Below, piece after piece: positions 1 through 12,400 of a stretch of DNA of 64,000 nt. The stretch spans positions 695,024-759,023 of the forward strand of contig MU006100.1 of assembly GCA_010093705.1 (NCBI GenBank). Direction: 5' to 3'. The notes under the pieces are model-generated. The model was not told where the DNA came from. It made no database searches and was given only the letters and a program-made list of their open reading frames with translations. The DNA is from Patellaria atrata CBS 101060. Taxonomy: Eukaryota; Ascomycota; Dothideomycetes; Patellariales; Patellariaceae. The translations under genes were made by a program, and so were the position numbers. Positions within the stretch are counted from its first letter, which is position 1. Each line of letters begins with the position of its first letter.

Positions 1-194
1 AACTGTCTTAATTTTCGTTACACAGCATATTCAGGTCGTACCCTCTCTTAAACCACGTTAGGATCAGGATACCTCATGTCCTTATCCTGCAATGGCATAT
101 AAGAACTTCCCTCCACCCATAGCTCCTTTCCATACACCACTCGACCAAACTTACTCGCAAAAGATCTATTCATTACTACTATCTACATCACACA
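1..194. other. left-edge intergenic DNA
   Basis: No gene is visible. This is presumably the promoter or 5' leader of the gene that starts at 195. Short overlapping frames here lack coding character. Confidence 0.5.
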
Positions 195-1226
195 ATGACC
201 CTCTCTCCGTATGGAGCATACCCAGACGTCTCAGTCATACTAGGAAAAAGCCAAGTACCTCTCGACGAGCGGATTCTTCTCAAATATCTCCCCAATGCAG
301 CGGCGCACATCAGCCCTTACGGTAGTGTAGACCTTACCCAGCATATATCGACATCGGAATTGGTTCAGCGCAGGGTCACTCCGCCACGAGTTATGATACA
401 GACCTATAGGAAGGTACTTCGAATTCTATCCACCCATCCTACAACCTCCTCGGAATTCGACGTTTGCGTTAGCGAAATTCTCGAACGAGCATTGGATCTC
501 GACATGTCACAAAATTATCCCCATAGGCGCACACGCTTCCCCAAGACATGGCTGCGATTTGTGTGCCTTGCTGAAATCTCATTCCGAATGCGATCACAGC
601 GTTTAGGCCAAGTTCTAGCACGGTTCTTTATGAGACATGGGCCAAAGATTGCGAGGCTGGATCACTTAAGGGGATTGATGAGTTGGGGTGAGGGAATCAT
701 GATGGCGGAGATAGGAGAAAAAGAGAAATTCGCATGCGCGAAGGTAGTATTGGAAGGCCGACCAGAGCTACGGTCAGAGATCATAGCTAGCGGATACGGA
801 GGTACATTACATGGCGCAAGGAACCCAAGGAGAGCCATGTTCCTTCAGTACTTGGAGTACGTGGCGCAAAAACTTCCGTACGAGGGACTGGACTTTTTGG
901 GCCGCGGTAGAGAACGAATCAGGGGTTTGGGGGTTCTGGGTGGCATGGATGAAGGGCTCTCACCTTATCCTCTGGGCTTGGGCACAATCGACTGCCCCGG
1001 TAGTCTCGGAGTTGGAGCATACAACGGTGCAAACACTCTGATGCCCCGGGCACGAAGGACAGAGAGACGGGTTGATCGACTGACCGAAAATGTGGTCGAA
1101 CTTGCGGAGCGGGTTGCGATTTTGGAGTCAGAACAAAGGGAAATTCAGCTGGAACTTGAGGCGGAAGATACGGATAATGATGCAGATGGCTGGGATTCAG
1201 TGCCCTGGGACATGGAGGAGTATTGA
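195..1226 (+). CDS. hypothetical protein, 343 aa, C-terminal coiled coil
   Basis: Single uninterrupted reading frame of 343 codons; I do not recognise the family. The N-terminal two thirds look globular and basic, with many Arg residues in residues 110-215. Residues about 225-275 are Gly-rich. Residues about 287-327 have the heptad-like Leu/Val/Ile spacing of a coiled coil (ENVVELAERVAILE...), followed by a short acidic tail (EAEDTDNDADGWDSV). There is no signal peptide or membrane segment. Length and even composition support a real gene. The chosen ATG is the first in the long frame. Function unknown; the coiled coil suggests self-association, which is inference. Confidence 0.6.
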   Translation: MTLSPYGAYPDVSVILGKSQVPLDERILLKYLPNAAAHISPYGSVDLTQHISTSELVQRRVTPPRVMIQTYRKVLRILSTHPTTSSEFDVCVSEILERALDLDMSQNYPHRRTRFPKTWLRFVCLAEISFRMRSQRLGQVLARFFMRHGPKIARLDHLRGLMSWGEGIMMAEIGEKEKFACAKVVLEGRPELRSEIIASGYGGTLHGARNPRRAMFLQYLEYVAQKLPYEGLDFLGRGRERIRGLGVLGGMDEGLSPYPLGLGTIDCPGSLGVGAYNGANTLMPRARRTERRVDRLTENVVELAERVAILESEQREIQLELEAEDTDNDADGWDSVPWDMEEY

Positions 1227-1638
1227 GTTCAGGATCAAGAAAGGTTCATTGTATATTTCAACTTTATATGGTGTTGTTGAATTTCAGAATACACGTCAGC
1301 TCGTATTGTCTCATCTATTATATAAACCGTGCAGAGATCTACCCTCCACCTCATATACTCATCGAAATACGACCTCCTTTCCCGCTCTCTCCCCAACTCC
1401 GATATATCTTTCGGATCATGTCGAAGCCGCAACGCAAAACCGTCTCCAAGCTTTCATCATGAAAGTAACCTTTGCGTATTGATTTACCCGTCTCCATTAT
1501 TTGAAAGTGTTGGAAGTTCTCGCCATGCGGATGTACGAACACATTTACAATCCATTAATACCATAAGTTGTAAGGAATGAATTTGTACTTACGCCGTCTA
1601 GAAAAACTTTATATATCACACCCATGACTTCTGTCATT

Positions 1639-1980
1639 TTATCTTGATTTTCGTTTTGCTTCACCGAGCCCGAACTCCGTCTCTCTCATCACGTCTTCCT
1701 ATACATAAACCCTGATCAGTCAGCTTCTTTGTCGCGTTTTAGAATCAAGTTGAATGATCCTTACCTGTATCGACTCATATTTTCGCTTTGCCTCGGAGAT
1801 TCGAATCGCTTGTTCTAGCATCTGTTTTACTTGCTTCATCTGTTCCGTCGTATGCGTCGTAACTGAAGAGCTCTAAACGTGCTGCTCGTGGTTCACCGCC
1901 GCTTGCTCCGCCTGCTCTGTCGATTGTTCGCTCTCAACCGTGTATATCGTCACTTCTTCCCCCTATTCAAGTCATCCATC
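1639..1980 (-). pseudogene. possible small or decayed spliced gene
   Basis: On the minus strand, a Gln/Glu-rich frame (MKQVKQMLEQAIRISEAKRK) runs down to about 1765. It joins through a consensus intron (GTAAGG donor at 1764, TATAG acceptor at 1699, 66 nt, CTGAC-type branch point) to a short exon ending EAKRKSR and a stop at 1639. Upstream of this Met the same frame reads plausibly (EQSTEQAEQAAVNHEQ) back to about 1980, but one stop codon interrupts it. This is either a very small gene of about 44 codons or the relic of a larger one. The peptide is helical and charged; no family recognised. Confidence 0.25.
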
Positions 1981-2875
1981 AACAATCTCTTCGTCGTTCT
2001 TGTGATCGGTTAAAATTTGGATTACCTGCTTGGTTCCACTCTGCTTTTAACAACTGTTATATGGGGGATCTTTTATCAAGATAGGACTACTTCAGCCCCG
2101 AAGATGCACCTTTCTCCCATTGGTAATAGAGACTTGATTTCAAGGGTAACCTTGTTGATATAAACTTGCATCGTTCTGGTTGTCAAGGCTCAACCTCAGA
2201 TAGAAGCTGAAAGGTATATTGCTACATATACATGAAGCTTAAACTTAAGGAAAGAAAGTGTTGAGACAGCATATGCTGTTCTGCTAAAGTACAGTATGAC
2301 TAAGCCGCTGGATCATCCAAGGCACTTATATCTATCGGGTCTAACCCGTGACACTGGTCTCATCGCCCAATCCATGTGGTAGTTCCACGTTGCGCCAAAT
2401 ACCACCATTCAGGAAGATCAAACCGCATGAATACCACGCTGATCATGACTGGCAACCCTATGCTCCTGTAAGCTTACTCAGAAACTACTAGTAGACTGGT
2501 TTTTCCGCAACCTCTCCGACCTTAGCTGTCTGTACGACCAAACCCGTATAGTTCACTGATATCCGTATAGATACTGCCGTCTTTAGTGTCTCCTCTTGTC
2601 TCCACAGTACAGCCGGAAATGCTGAAGGGGAAGAATAAGTGAAAGGTGACCTCAGGAAGCAGACTTTCACTTCCTTTTATATGGAAGCAACTCGCGGTCA
2701 ATGTCGATGGTTCCTCGTCATATAAATGCAAATAGCCTCGGTTTCATATCGATCAAAGTTCGAACATTAAAATCCAGTCGAGACACAAAAAATCTAATCC
2801 ACCAACATCACTGGGTGACGCCTTATTCATATTCCGCACGGCCGACCCAAGATTTTATAAGGGAGGATGAAGAAT

Positions 2876-3046
2876 TATACCTCAGATTATAGAAGAAAGG
2901 ATAAAGTGCTATACCTAATTTTAAATAATAAAGCATGGAATATTATACCTAAGATCATGTAAGATAGGTTAAGATATTATACCTAAAATCATGTAATAAA
3001 GGATAGAATAGTATCCCTAAGGTCATGTAATGAAGGATGGTAGTTA
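2876..3046. repeat. degenerate 34-bp tandem repeat, about 5 units
   Basis: Successive units begin TATACCTMA and carry ATCATGTAA near the middle (for example TATACCTAAGATCATGTAA followed by TATACCTAAAATCATGTAA). The central units are each 34 bp and the flanking ones more diverged. The array is AT-rich and ends about 150 bp beyond the stop of the 1923-aa gene on the minus strand, so it may lie in that gene's 3' region. Confidence 0.7.
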
Positions 3047-3194
3047 GTACTAATCCTGGATTATATAAAACCTAAACCAAAGCTCAAGGAAACAAAAGAC
3101 TATTTCACTAGACCAACTTGTTCAACCACCCGCAGCAATTTCACTTTCATCATGCCCTCATTTCCAAAGAAATACCCCTTCTCATCCTCACCGC

Positions 3195-6100
3195 TCAGAG
3201 GAAGCCATTCCACACATCATAGCCAGCAGCCGCATTTACAATCGAGCCGCCAGCATTGAACCCACCAATCACATTACCGACGATAGCAACAGCGGATCCC
3301 CCAGCTTGAAGGGCAAAGGCCTCGGGGCCAGCCTTGTCAAAGAACTTACCCACTCCGGAGGCGACAGCGCCCGAATTGCTGATCATATCCGCGCTCCACG
3401 CCATCGGTTTTGCATGATCCAAACTGTTACAAACGATAGCAATTACCAAAGTTGTAATCGCCGAGCCCATATTTACCGCTCCCTTGAAATTGCTCGTCCA
3501 AAGCTCGTTTACAGCATACGAGTTATCGGCCTGTTTCGTCTGAATCTGAATTGTGGTCGTCTTATCGATTAATCGCCAAGTATTGTTAATACTCCACCCA
3601 CACCATCTTGTAATGTAGGCAGAAGCCGAGACTCCACGCTTAGGCATGGGCGCAGAGAATACCAGACGAACGACGGCAAGCCCAATAACGACTTTCTTCA
3701 TCGTACCGCCCAGTGGACCGCCGCTCATGTTTCCTTTGTCGATGATGTCGAGGACATTGTAAATCGTGGCGGCTATCGAGTTAATGACGCCCGCGACGCC
3801 AGAATAAATAACCAATCCTAGCGGCGGTTCGAACTGTCTGTCATCTTCAGCCATAAGTTTGAAGTCTTTGGTACCCACGGATTTCAGTGCCGGTTTTACT
3901 TCCTTGCCAAGGGCCTTCTGGATCTGGTTGTACATCTGTTGCGGGAAGTCAGGGTGGTCTAAGCCTGAGCTCGCAGCCTTGTCCAGGGCATCCGATTGCC
4001 CAGCTATCCTGAGCGCGGTGACATACGGAATGGCTAGCAGGAAGGAAATTCCTCGCAGGATGGTGAACTCCTGTGGTTGGCCCATCAGGTCAGCGACGAA
4101 TTCATACAGCGCAGAGAAGAATGGAATGACCATAGGCTGCTCTATGGCGTCAATAATGTCTTCAATGAGATCTCCAGCAAGGTGGAGAATTCCATCAAAC
4201 AACTCAGCGAGGACGGATAGCACTGTATCAGCAAGATCGGCCAATAGCTTCCAGAAGTCGTCCACAGAGCCATGTTTGAGCAGGTTCAGCAAATCATCCA
4301 GATCAGTGCCCAACTTTTCCTTCAGAACGTCCCATAACGGCTTCACTACGTCATTGTAGAGGTCGGAGAGAAAGTCTGTTGTGACGTTTGACCCGGCTGC
4401 TTTCACATTTCCATTAACTATGCCGTTCGTCTTAGGGGAGTCATGATCCGTGGTTGCGGAGGAGCTCGAGTTGAGCAAGTGGTACGTTGTGTAATTGGTC
4501 TGTGGTGAATTTGAGTCACTCAACTGATCCTTCGGAGGGTTGGACGGCTGTGCTAGCGACTGTGATTTCAGATCTTCCGGCAGTAGAACCTTTTGTATAT
4601 CATTGTCCAGAGTTCGGAAAACTTTTTTGACACCGTCTCTAGCGGTCTGAATGTACTGCGCCACTAGTGGTTTTCCAAAATCGAGGAAGTTTGTGAGCGT
4701 TGCCGTTAAGGAGTTATGCGTATTCCATATCAAATCCCAGCCAATCAAATGCCCAAACCACTTCAGGATCTTCGACAAATCAATTCCAACTAAGCTCAGT
4801 AAGAAGCTGCAAGCTTTGAACACCAGCGCAAAGGTTTTCAGAGCTATGCGCACAACCTTATCACCAATAGTGAGCACGAACTGGAGAACCTCTCCGGCTT
4901 TTGTAACAATGAAATTGATGCCGTCGGAGAGAAAGACGGCCGTATCCTTCAGGCCTTCAATGATCACCTTCCCGATGTGCTTGAGGAAGTGCCAGAAATC
5001 CCCAGCGGCATTTGTGACATCTGTCCAAGAGACACTGGCTGCCGCTAGGGAACGTACTTTGTTCTGGGCGCTCTTAGCATCGTGCTGTACCCATTCACCT
5101 TGGTGCAGCTTCATTCCGACCGCGAAATCGTCAGGAATATGCTTAGTTGGCATTGGGACGTGGAGAGAATGCTTCAAAGGTTTAACGGGTTTCTTACTTG
5201 CGCCTAAAGCTGCGGACACGCGCTGTGGCTTTTCTAACACGACAAAATTGTTGCCTGCGAGCGCTGGGGGATACTCGGAAATTGCCGTTCCGTGTAAGGA
5301 GACAAAGTTAGCCGCAATGCCATCCGCAATAGAAGGATCTACGGTTGAATCAAGGACGGGAGAACCGTCCTGGAGCTTGGAAGACTTGAATGAATCCCCA
5401 TCTTGAATGGACTTTAAAAGATTGACAACCTTTCCGCTAGGGTAGATATTGATAGTCTCAGAAAAGTCGTCACCTACATGTACTGATTAATCACTTATGC
5501 CAGATGTCTAAGAGGGGTCGACTTACTTTGTATGTGCAAAACTGGTGGTGATATATCATCAGCAGCAGAAATAATAGTTATATTGCCGGATACATCCACT
5601 GAAACCTCCGCAGGGACGTCCTCGTCTAGCGAATAACGCAAGCCGTTAATGGTACAGTATTGCCACTCGCTGGAGGTAATCTTGACCTTCTGGGTCGGTA
5701 TAGGCAGTCCAAGGCTCTCAAAGTGTACATGCGTGGTGTAAGAATCAAAGTTAATGACGTACGCGTCCTCCTTCACGATTGCCTTGCTGCTTCTCCATGA
5801 AGTTGATGAAGGATCCTGCCAGTAATGCCACACAGAAAGGTCGTTACCAAGAACAAAAAGCTCGTTAGCTTTCTTGATGAGGTTGCGCATCGCGGTCACT
5901 TTCAAAACGCCCTTTGCGAAGACGATTGGCATGTTCCATGCAATTCCAGTCGCAGAGTTCCGTTTGCCGTAGATGTAATAGACCATGTCAGGGCTGGATG
6001 TGACCCAGACAGATATATCATTTCCATCTATAGTGACATCAATATCGTGGACATCAATAATGTCCGGGGTCACGCACTCCATTGAGCCGGATTTCCCATT

Positions 6101-9100
6101 CGGGATACGATAAATTCCATTAGCACATCCAATGTATATGTCAGAGGCAGGGAACTGAGTATCAGGCCGACTCGTCGCCGTACTAATACAATTGTACGTA
6201 AGGTTCCGAAATTGTGCGGGTAGTGCGACATTTCCCGGGCTGTAATCGTAGTTCAGACGGCCTTGAGATCCATCTGTGTGTACCACAATGTGCCTAGAAT
6301 CGCCGATTTTGTACAAAAAGTAATTACCGCGCTGGCCGAAATTGAATCCCGTACAGTGAGAGATCAGATTCTCTTTCCCAGGTGTGATGTCCTCAGGAAG
6401 TTCCACCAGCGAAGCCTTGGAATCATCGTGGTTCAACTCGTACAACAGATGTTTACCGTTAAGTGAACCTTCCACCGTTAATACGGGACGCTTGCCGTCA
6501 TCAGATGTACCCAATCTTATTGTCTCCGACACAAAAGCTGGATCAATGCCTTGCACCTTGGAGGAGATATCGTACAGTTTTCCAAAATCAGTCTCACTTA
6601 GGTCATGTGACATTAGGGGCGCATAGAAGAGGTCGATACGCTTCTTGTCCGGTGTCTGAAGAGCGAAGGCAAGTGAGATGAGACCATTTACAGCTTGTAC
6701 AACGTCAAAGCAGACGGCGGAGCTGTATTCCACAAAGCTGTCGAGTAGATTTGTCGTCTCCCATCCGGCCTCCGTTGTAGCGGACACACTTTTTAAAAGG
6801 TTGAGCTTTGCGTCACTACCAATAGAGAAAAGTAGGGCCTCTCCATCGCTACTTTGTACAACGACCATATCCTCGTTGGGGGCCAGCGGCATTCCCGCGA
6901 GAGAATTATGGAGAAGCTCCGACGAGACTGTAACATCCAGCGGATCTTTCAGTGACGAAGACGGAAGAGGGGACAGCGAAAATTGGTCTTTCCGGGGTGC
7001 ACAGTCCTCCAAAGGAGTCTTTTCCTCACTTGCTTCGACGCTCTTTAGATTTGGTTTGGGAACTCCGTTGACCTTGGACACTGGTGTCGTACCGTTAATT
7101 TGAGATTTCGGTTGCTGTGTGTGGCCGTTGACCTTCGGGGTCGCTTTCGGATTCGGCACTTTGACAGGGTTACCGCTGCCACTACCACGTGAAACTATGA
7201 ATGAAGACTGCTTGGACTGCTTCGGAAGATGATCCTTAGGGTCTAAAAGAGCTAGCTTTTTCGACCATGGAGTTCGTATCTCGTGCAATACCTTCTTTGA
7301 GGTATTGGGAGCGGATAAAAGAGCCTTCGTATCGCCGTTGACTGCATTTGTTGTCACAGGGCCATCTGTAGCTGTCTTATAGGTAATTGCCATCTGTGTT
7401 ATACCGTCAGGAAGAATCGAAACGTTCTTGAAAAAGAAGACATCTCCACCTGGAAGCATGAACGCATTTTTGGCGCCTTCTGGTAAACTAGACAATGCCA
7501 CATTGACGTCTGGAAGAGAAAAGTGGTCTATGCCGGTAGTATCACTGAACAAGTTCGCGAGAAAATTGCCATCCTGGAATGCGGTAAATAGATCCAAGAA
7601 CGTTCCGAAAATCTCGCCCAGCGTGCCCCAGAACTTGGCTGTATCGTTCTGCCATTCATTGCTGGTAGTACCATTGGTGATGATCTGGGGCCCAGAGGTG
7701 GTGATATTAGCTTTGTCGGTGATTTTATCGTATCCGTAATTTAGGTCAATTGAGGAGGACCAAGTCGTGGTGAAATCCTTCCATGCAACTGCAGTGCTAA
7801 ATCCCATATTCTTACTCATTGTCTTCTTGATGTAGATCTTGCCACTGAGATAGATCGAGGCTCCAGTAGGTTTAGAGACCCACTGAACGTCAAATGTGTT
7901 GGTATAATCATCGTCAGTTCCCGTTTGGTTGAAGGTCGTAAAAGTGAAACCGGTACTGGTAATAGCTTTCGCTGACTCGTACGAATTTGGGTCCTGGGCA
8001 ATACTGAGGTTCTTCCGAACCTCGTCTTGGGTATTTCGGGAATATTGGTTGTAGAAAGGCTTCAGGATTGTGCTTTCGAGGAAACAAAAGCTGGAATAAA
8101 TCATTTTTCCATCAGCCTGATCTGATGGAGACATCCAGTTGCTGTCAAATATGCCCGGAGTGGAATGCGTTCCGGGACCAAGAGCTCCGGCGCTCAGCTT
8201 GGTGTTCATACAGAAATTGATAGTACTGATATCTGGATTTCCCCCGTCATAGAATACACTGAATGTATTACCCACGGGTTTCATGGTATCTGGGATTGTG
8301 TTCAATTGGTTACTATCCGTGGGAATCGTCTGCGGCGAACTCTTGACTGGAAACTGGTCAGCATTGTATAAGAGGAATGCTGTGAAGCTTCTTACTCGAG
8401 TAACCGAGGATATAGGGGTTATCCTTTGCATCAAGACCTCCAAGGTAATTTCCCATGAAGGTGACAAAAGCATCATGCGCCACAGTACCCGCGTCTCCAG
8501 TATTTGTAGTTAGCGGATTGAAGCGCATCAAGTCCGTCGAGGTGAAATCTAGCATCAACGAGGAGATAGAAAATTGATCCTCGGTAAACTGTTCAAGCTG
8601 TTTCAACACGTTTTGTGGTACAGGAAGGCCTTTGGCAATATCGTCACGGCTGATACCAGCAAAATCAAGATTGATATCGATGGCATAGACCCAGCCAGTC
8701 ATATCTTTTGGCTTCATCATAGCTCCCGAGACGGCGTTCCGGAAATATGCAAGACCGCTTGTAAAGGTAAGGGTAAATTCAATATCGGTTCCGCTCTTGG
8801 AAATCTTGATACTGGGAAGGTACGTTGCCTTGATACAGGGGTTAACTGGTACGCCTTTGTTGTTCTGTTCGACATCCTCCCAGTTCTCATAATATTTGTA
8901 GTACGCCGTCTCTCCATCATCGCTGAATGTCACGTCAATGATTAAACTATGTGCCGCTATTAGCATTCATGGCCGTGAGAACGTTCAGAGAGGGTTAATT
9001 TACTCGGTCTTGATCGCCCCAATGTCGGGGTTTGCGAGATGGGCAATTTGTTCGTCCACTGATCTTTGAGAAACAACTACTACCATGTCATAGCCACCGG

Positions 9101-9125
9101 AAGTGAAGATGTCGGAGTTCTTCAT
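3195..9125 (-). CDS. large multidomain protein, 1923 aa, function unknown
   Basis: Four exons: 9125-9004, 8946-8396, 8346-5527, 5473-3195. Introns are 57, 49 and 53 nt with GTAAAT/GTAAGA/GTAAGT donors and TAG, CAG, TAG acceptors; the 49-nt intron has GCTGAC 10 nt before its acceptor. Coding sums to 1924 codons including stop. The start opens MKNSDIFTSGGYDMVVVV and lacks a signal peptide. Residues 1 to about 500 are beta-rich. Residues about 500-700 are a Pro/Ser/Lys-rich linker. Residues about 720-1130 have repeated beta strands with Trp/Tyr/Gly patterns (LSVWHYWQDP, DIYIGCANGIYRI) resembling a beta-propeller lectin. The last 750 residues are mostly amphipathic helices with several membrane-like segments (VVIGLAVVRLVFSA, AITTLVIAIVCNSL, a Gly/Ala-rich C-terminus). 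Large proteins of this layout occur in filamentous ascomycetes, but I cannot name the family. A sugar-binding middle plus a membrane-active tail is inference. Confidence 0.8.
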
Positions 9126-9200
9126 GATGATTGACTGAGGAAGAGAGCAAGTACCGAAAGATTGCTGTAAATTTGGATTCAGTGAGGATATACGGTAAGG

Positions 9201-9406
9201 GAGAATATAGAGTAAGAGAGAATATAGAGTAAGAGAGAATATAGAGTAAGAGANNNNNNNNNNNNNNNNNNNNNNNNNNNNNNNNNNNNNNNNNNNNNNN
9301 NNNNNNNNNNNNNNNNNNNNNNNNNNNNNNNNNNNNNNNNNNNNNNNNNNNNNGAGAATATAGAGTAAGAGAGAATATAGAGTAAGAGAGAATATAGAGT
9401 AAGAGA
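9201..9406. repeat. 17-bp minisatellite GAGAATATAGAGTAAGA interrupted by assembly gap
   Basis: At least three nearly perfect units lie on the left of the N run and three on the right, all in the same phase of GAGAATATAGAGTAAGA. The 100 Ns at 9254-9353 are therefore almost certainly a collapsed or unresolved part of the same array, and true copy number is unknown. The array begins about 75 bp upstream of the start codon of the 1923-aa gene, so it lies in that gene's 5' region or promoter. Confidence 0.9.
9254..9353. other. assembly gap, 100 Ns
   Basis: A run of exactly 100 undetermined bases, a conventional placeholder for a gap of unknown size, flanked on both sides by the same minisatellite unit. 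Confidence 0.98.
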
Positions 9407-12400
9407 AGTATATATGTTAAGATACGATCAGAGTCAAATTGAAGATGCCGCGTGAGCAATTGTTGTTGACTGACAACCTCGAGAACAGAAACGCACCCTT
9501 TATGAGTTCAATATGGAACATGATGATCAAAAACAAAAACAAAGATATGACGCAAACGATGATGAAGAGGAATGAAGCTGAAGACCCATGCAAAGCTGGG
9601 AAACGAAATAGGAAGCTAATTCATGCCACAATACGGAAGGGACTGAGGTTCAGCTATCCACAAACACCGCCCTTATACGAAGTGGAAGCATGGTTATCCA
9701 ATGAGAAGAAATAGGAACCTCTGGAGCATAGCTATACCACCTATATTGTGATTGTGATGCATTCTGGCCATCTGCTTCGGCTATAATTCAATGAATGGGC
9801 ACATGCTTTGGCCTGTCGGTTTGCGCCGTCGATGAACGAACGTATAGTATATGAACCAATCGTGATGGCCATTTCATCAAACCCATCCTCTACTTTATCG
9901 CTCATCTCGTATGCAAAGAAAAGTGATTCGTCGAGATGATGATGCGATGCAATACGTGTCGTGGGAGAAAATATCGAATTCTCTAGGTTGTCTCAGTAAT
10001 TCCATCGGCAAGCAACAGAAGTCCCAGAAGGAAGAAAATATCCAGCTTTCTCACGAGTGAGGAAGGGAAAATATCGGAACACCACCGCTTACGGTAGGTT
10101 CTTCTCAATTGGCAGTGACGACTAAGGTACCTAAGTTCTTATTATTGATGCAGTTCTAGGATGGAAAGAGCTCCCCCAGTCAGTATAGTGGAGGTGTAGA
10201 ACTACCCGGAAGTTAGAACTAAGGTACCTTACGATAAAGGAAAGATGACATCGCGTCATTTACTTCAGATGCAAAGATTGTATCGAATTAATACCAGCTC
10301 GAAGTTGTTGCCAAAGTTGTTCATTGGTAAAAAGTCGTTCACGTGTAAAATATCAAGTTCAAAGGAATGATGTCCACTCTCCAAAACTTTGCTTAGTTTC
10401 TGGTTCTAACGGTTACCTTGACTGCAGGCTCACCGCAAACCTGAACCGAGCTGATGGTTTCTTATGACTGGTACGGAGTAGTTCTAAGCATACCGATGAG
10501 ATGGTTCCCTCATAAACGGGTCCTATGAAGGTGAAATGGAGGTGTAGTACTGTACATAATATCATGTCCGGGTACATTTAAAGTGCGGCTGTCAGCTCGC
10601 AGAGGGTCGAAAAACGGGAAGTTGGCTGGGGAATGGAAAAATGGTTGGTCTCTTCTTATCTCAGTACTATATATAACGGGTATTGTTTTAATGGTAATAT
10701 ACATTAGGACATGTTAATACTATACAGTCTAATTCGACCCGCCCTGACGTTTACCCGTTGGCTCTGTGCACATATTTTCGACCCCCTGGACCGACTTTTT
10801 GGAACCCCCTACGAGCTGTAACCCGCAGTACATATCTTCAAATATATAAGTTAAGCTACCCAGGTTTATGTCTATTATTATGCCTCTCGGTTATGTTGGT
10901 ATGTGAGTATGCGGGAGTTTTGCTGATAAATTCCCCGAAAAGTTGAGCGTTTAAATGCGGCTGAAGAGAGAATGGAGTTTAGTTCTAAAAGGAGAGGCCG
11001 AGAGCTAACCTCAATAATTGGACCACCCCTACTCCTTCTCAACCTTCTATATAGCAAATTACCTTATTGCAAGGGAATACAGCGTCGCTTTGGCGTAAAA
11101 CTCCAATTCGAGAGAGTGCCACATTCCTGCAAGATCAAACACGCGGTGAGAACATAAACTCCTGAAATGATATCAAGGTGTAGAATCTGATTCGGGTATA
11201 TTCCGTTAAAGCTTCAGAGACAACACCTTGGCCAGGCTAGTCGCTGCATTGTGAACTCGTTAACACAGCGTTTCCAAATGTAGATCTTTCCCGGGGTCTC
11301 TCAGAAGGACAGCTTTCAGCTCTTCGTTTGCAGATTCATATCCGACTTCAAGGCGTTCCGGAGCAGTAACGAGCACCTTGTTTCTTTTTCTTCTAAAGCT
11401 ACAGGACCATGATGTCTGATGATGCTTAAATATCTCAAAAGTCTAGAATCTGGATGCAGCGTGGCGGAGCGGTTGGTTGACACCGGGCGGAACGTCCCTA
11501 GGCGGCGCCGAATAGTGTCAATAATATAGGAGTGGAATAGCTATGGTAAACTCCAAACTAAAGACAAGTGTAGGACGCAGAAGTACAGTTGCAGCCGGCA
11601 TGCAGAACAGCTCCCATAGAACTAGTTCTACCCACCGTATTTGCAAAAAACTAAGTTGCGCCTCCCAACGGAACCTGATGCCGCTCTTCGCGTGCAGACC
11701 GCGTCGAGTGGTTGTTCTTTCTTCTTCATTTTTCAAGTCTCGTAATGTGGCTGGTCAGTTCTATCTGCTCAAAGTCATGATCCTCTGTTTTCAATCAGAA
11801 TACGAGGAAGGTGATGTATGAGAAACATCTTCTCTGGCGATCGCTCTACAGTCTTCCTAACCTAAAAGCTCGAGGGTACGGAAGTATACCCAAAGTTACT
11901 TGATGTCACACAGCCCATTCATACCCTCTCAGTCCAAGGTATCAGTCATGACGGGGATCGATTACGGTACAGCGCAGTGATATAAGAGAAGAATGGACCG
12001 TCACCACTTAGCTCTCAGCTGGTTCTGTACATCCAGTATAGCTTCCATCCACTTTAGCTCAGGCGTAGCGGGAGTAGTTAACACCGTACTGATTTGAGAT
12101 ACCGTAAGTGAAGAGAGCCAAGGTCTGCCGGTTCTAAAATACCTTATGTTGAATAACCTAAGGTAGACATCGTCCGAATAAGTAGGTGCACCATGGATGT
12201 TTCGATTACACTGAGGTAGAGGAGGGAGCGAAGGAAAGTATTGTCGTTTTAGTTCCTATACTGTACGTACTCGGCCTGTTTATAAGAACTATAGGACTCA
12301 TGCTAGTAGATACGTAGGGCGTGTGCGCACAATCTCAAGTGATGCATACATAGCATACATCACCCTTGACATATATGAGAACTGCTGCACGACCAGGTCA

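Larger units (their letters stand above)
1227..3194. other. intergenic stretch with a weak coding remnant and a tandem repeat
   Basis: About 2 kb without a confident gene. It contains a possible small or decayed minus-strand coding remnant (1639 to about 1980) and a 34-bp degenerate tandem repeat (2876 to about 3046), both listed separately. The other short frames look random. Confidence 0.5.

Noticed and set aside
3859-5406. Plus-strand frames of 166 and 251 codons
   Set aside because: They lie opposite the well-supported exons of the 1923-aa gene and lack protein-like character.
9439-9714. 91-codon plus-strand frame divergent from the large gene
   Set aside because: Low-complexity Met/Lys/Asn-rich peptide without a domain; length is within chance for this base composition.
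10123-10231. Possible miniature inverted-repeat element (TAAGGTACCT...AAGTTCT at both ends)
   Set aside because: The ends match for only about 17 bp with mismatches, the core TAAGGTACCTTA is itself a palindrome, and no target duplication or second copy is visible.
11458-11520. GC-rich patch resembling a tRNA
   Set aside because: No cloverleaf stems or T-loop GGTTCRA could be fitted.
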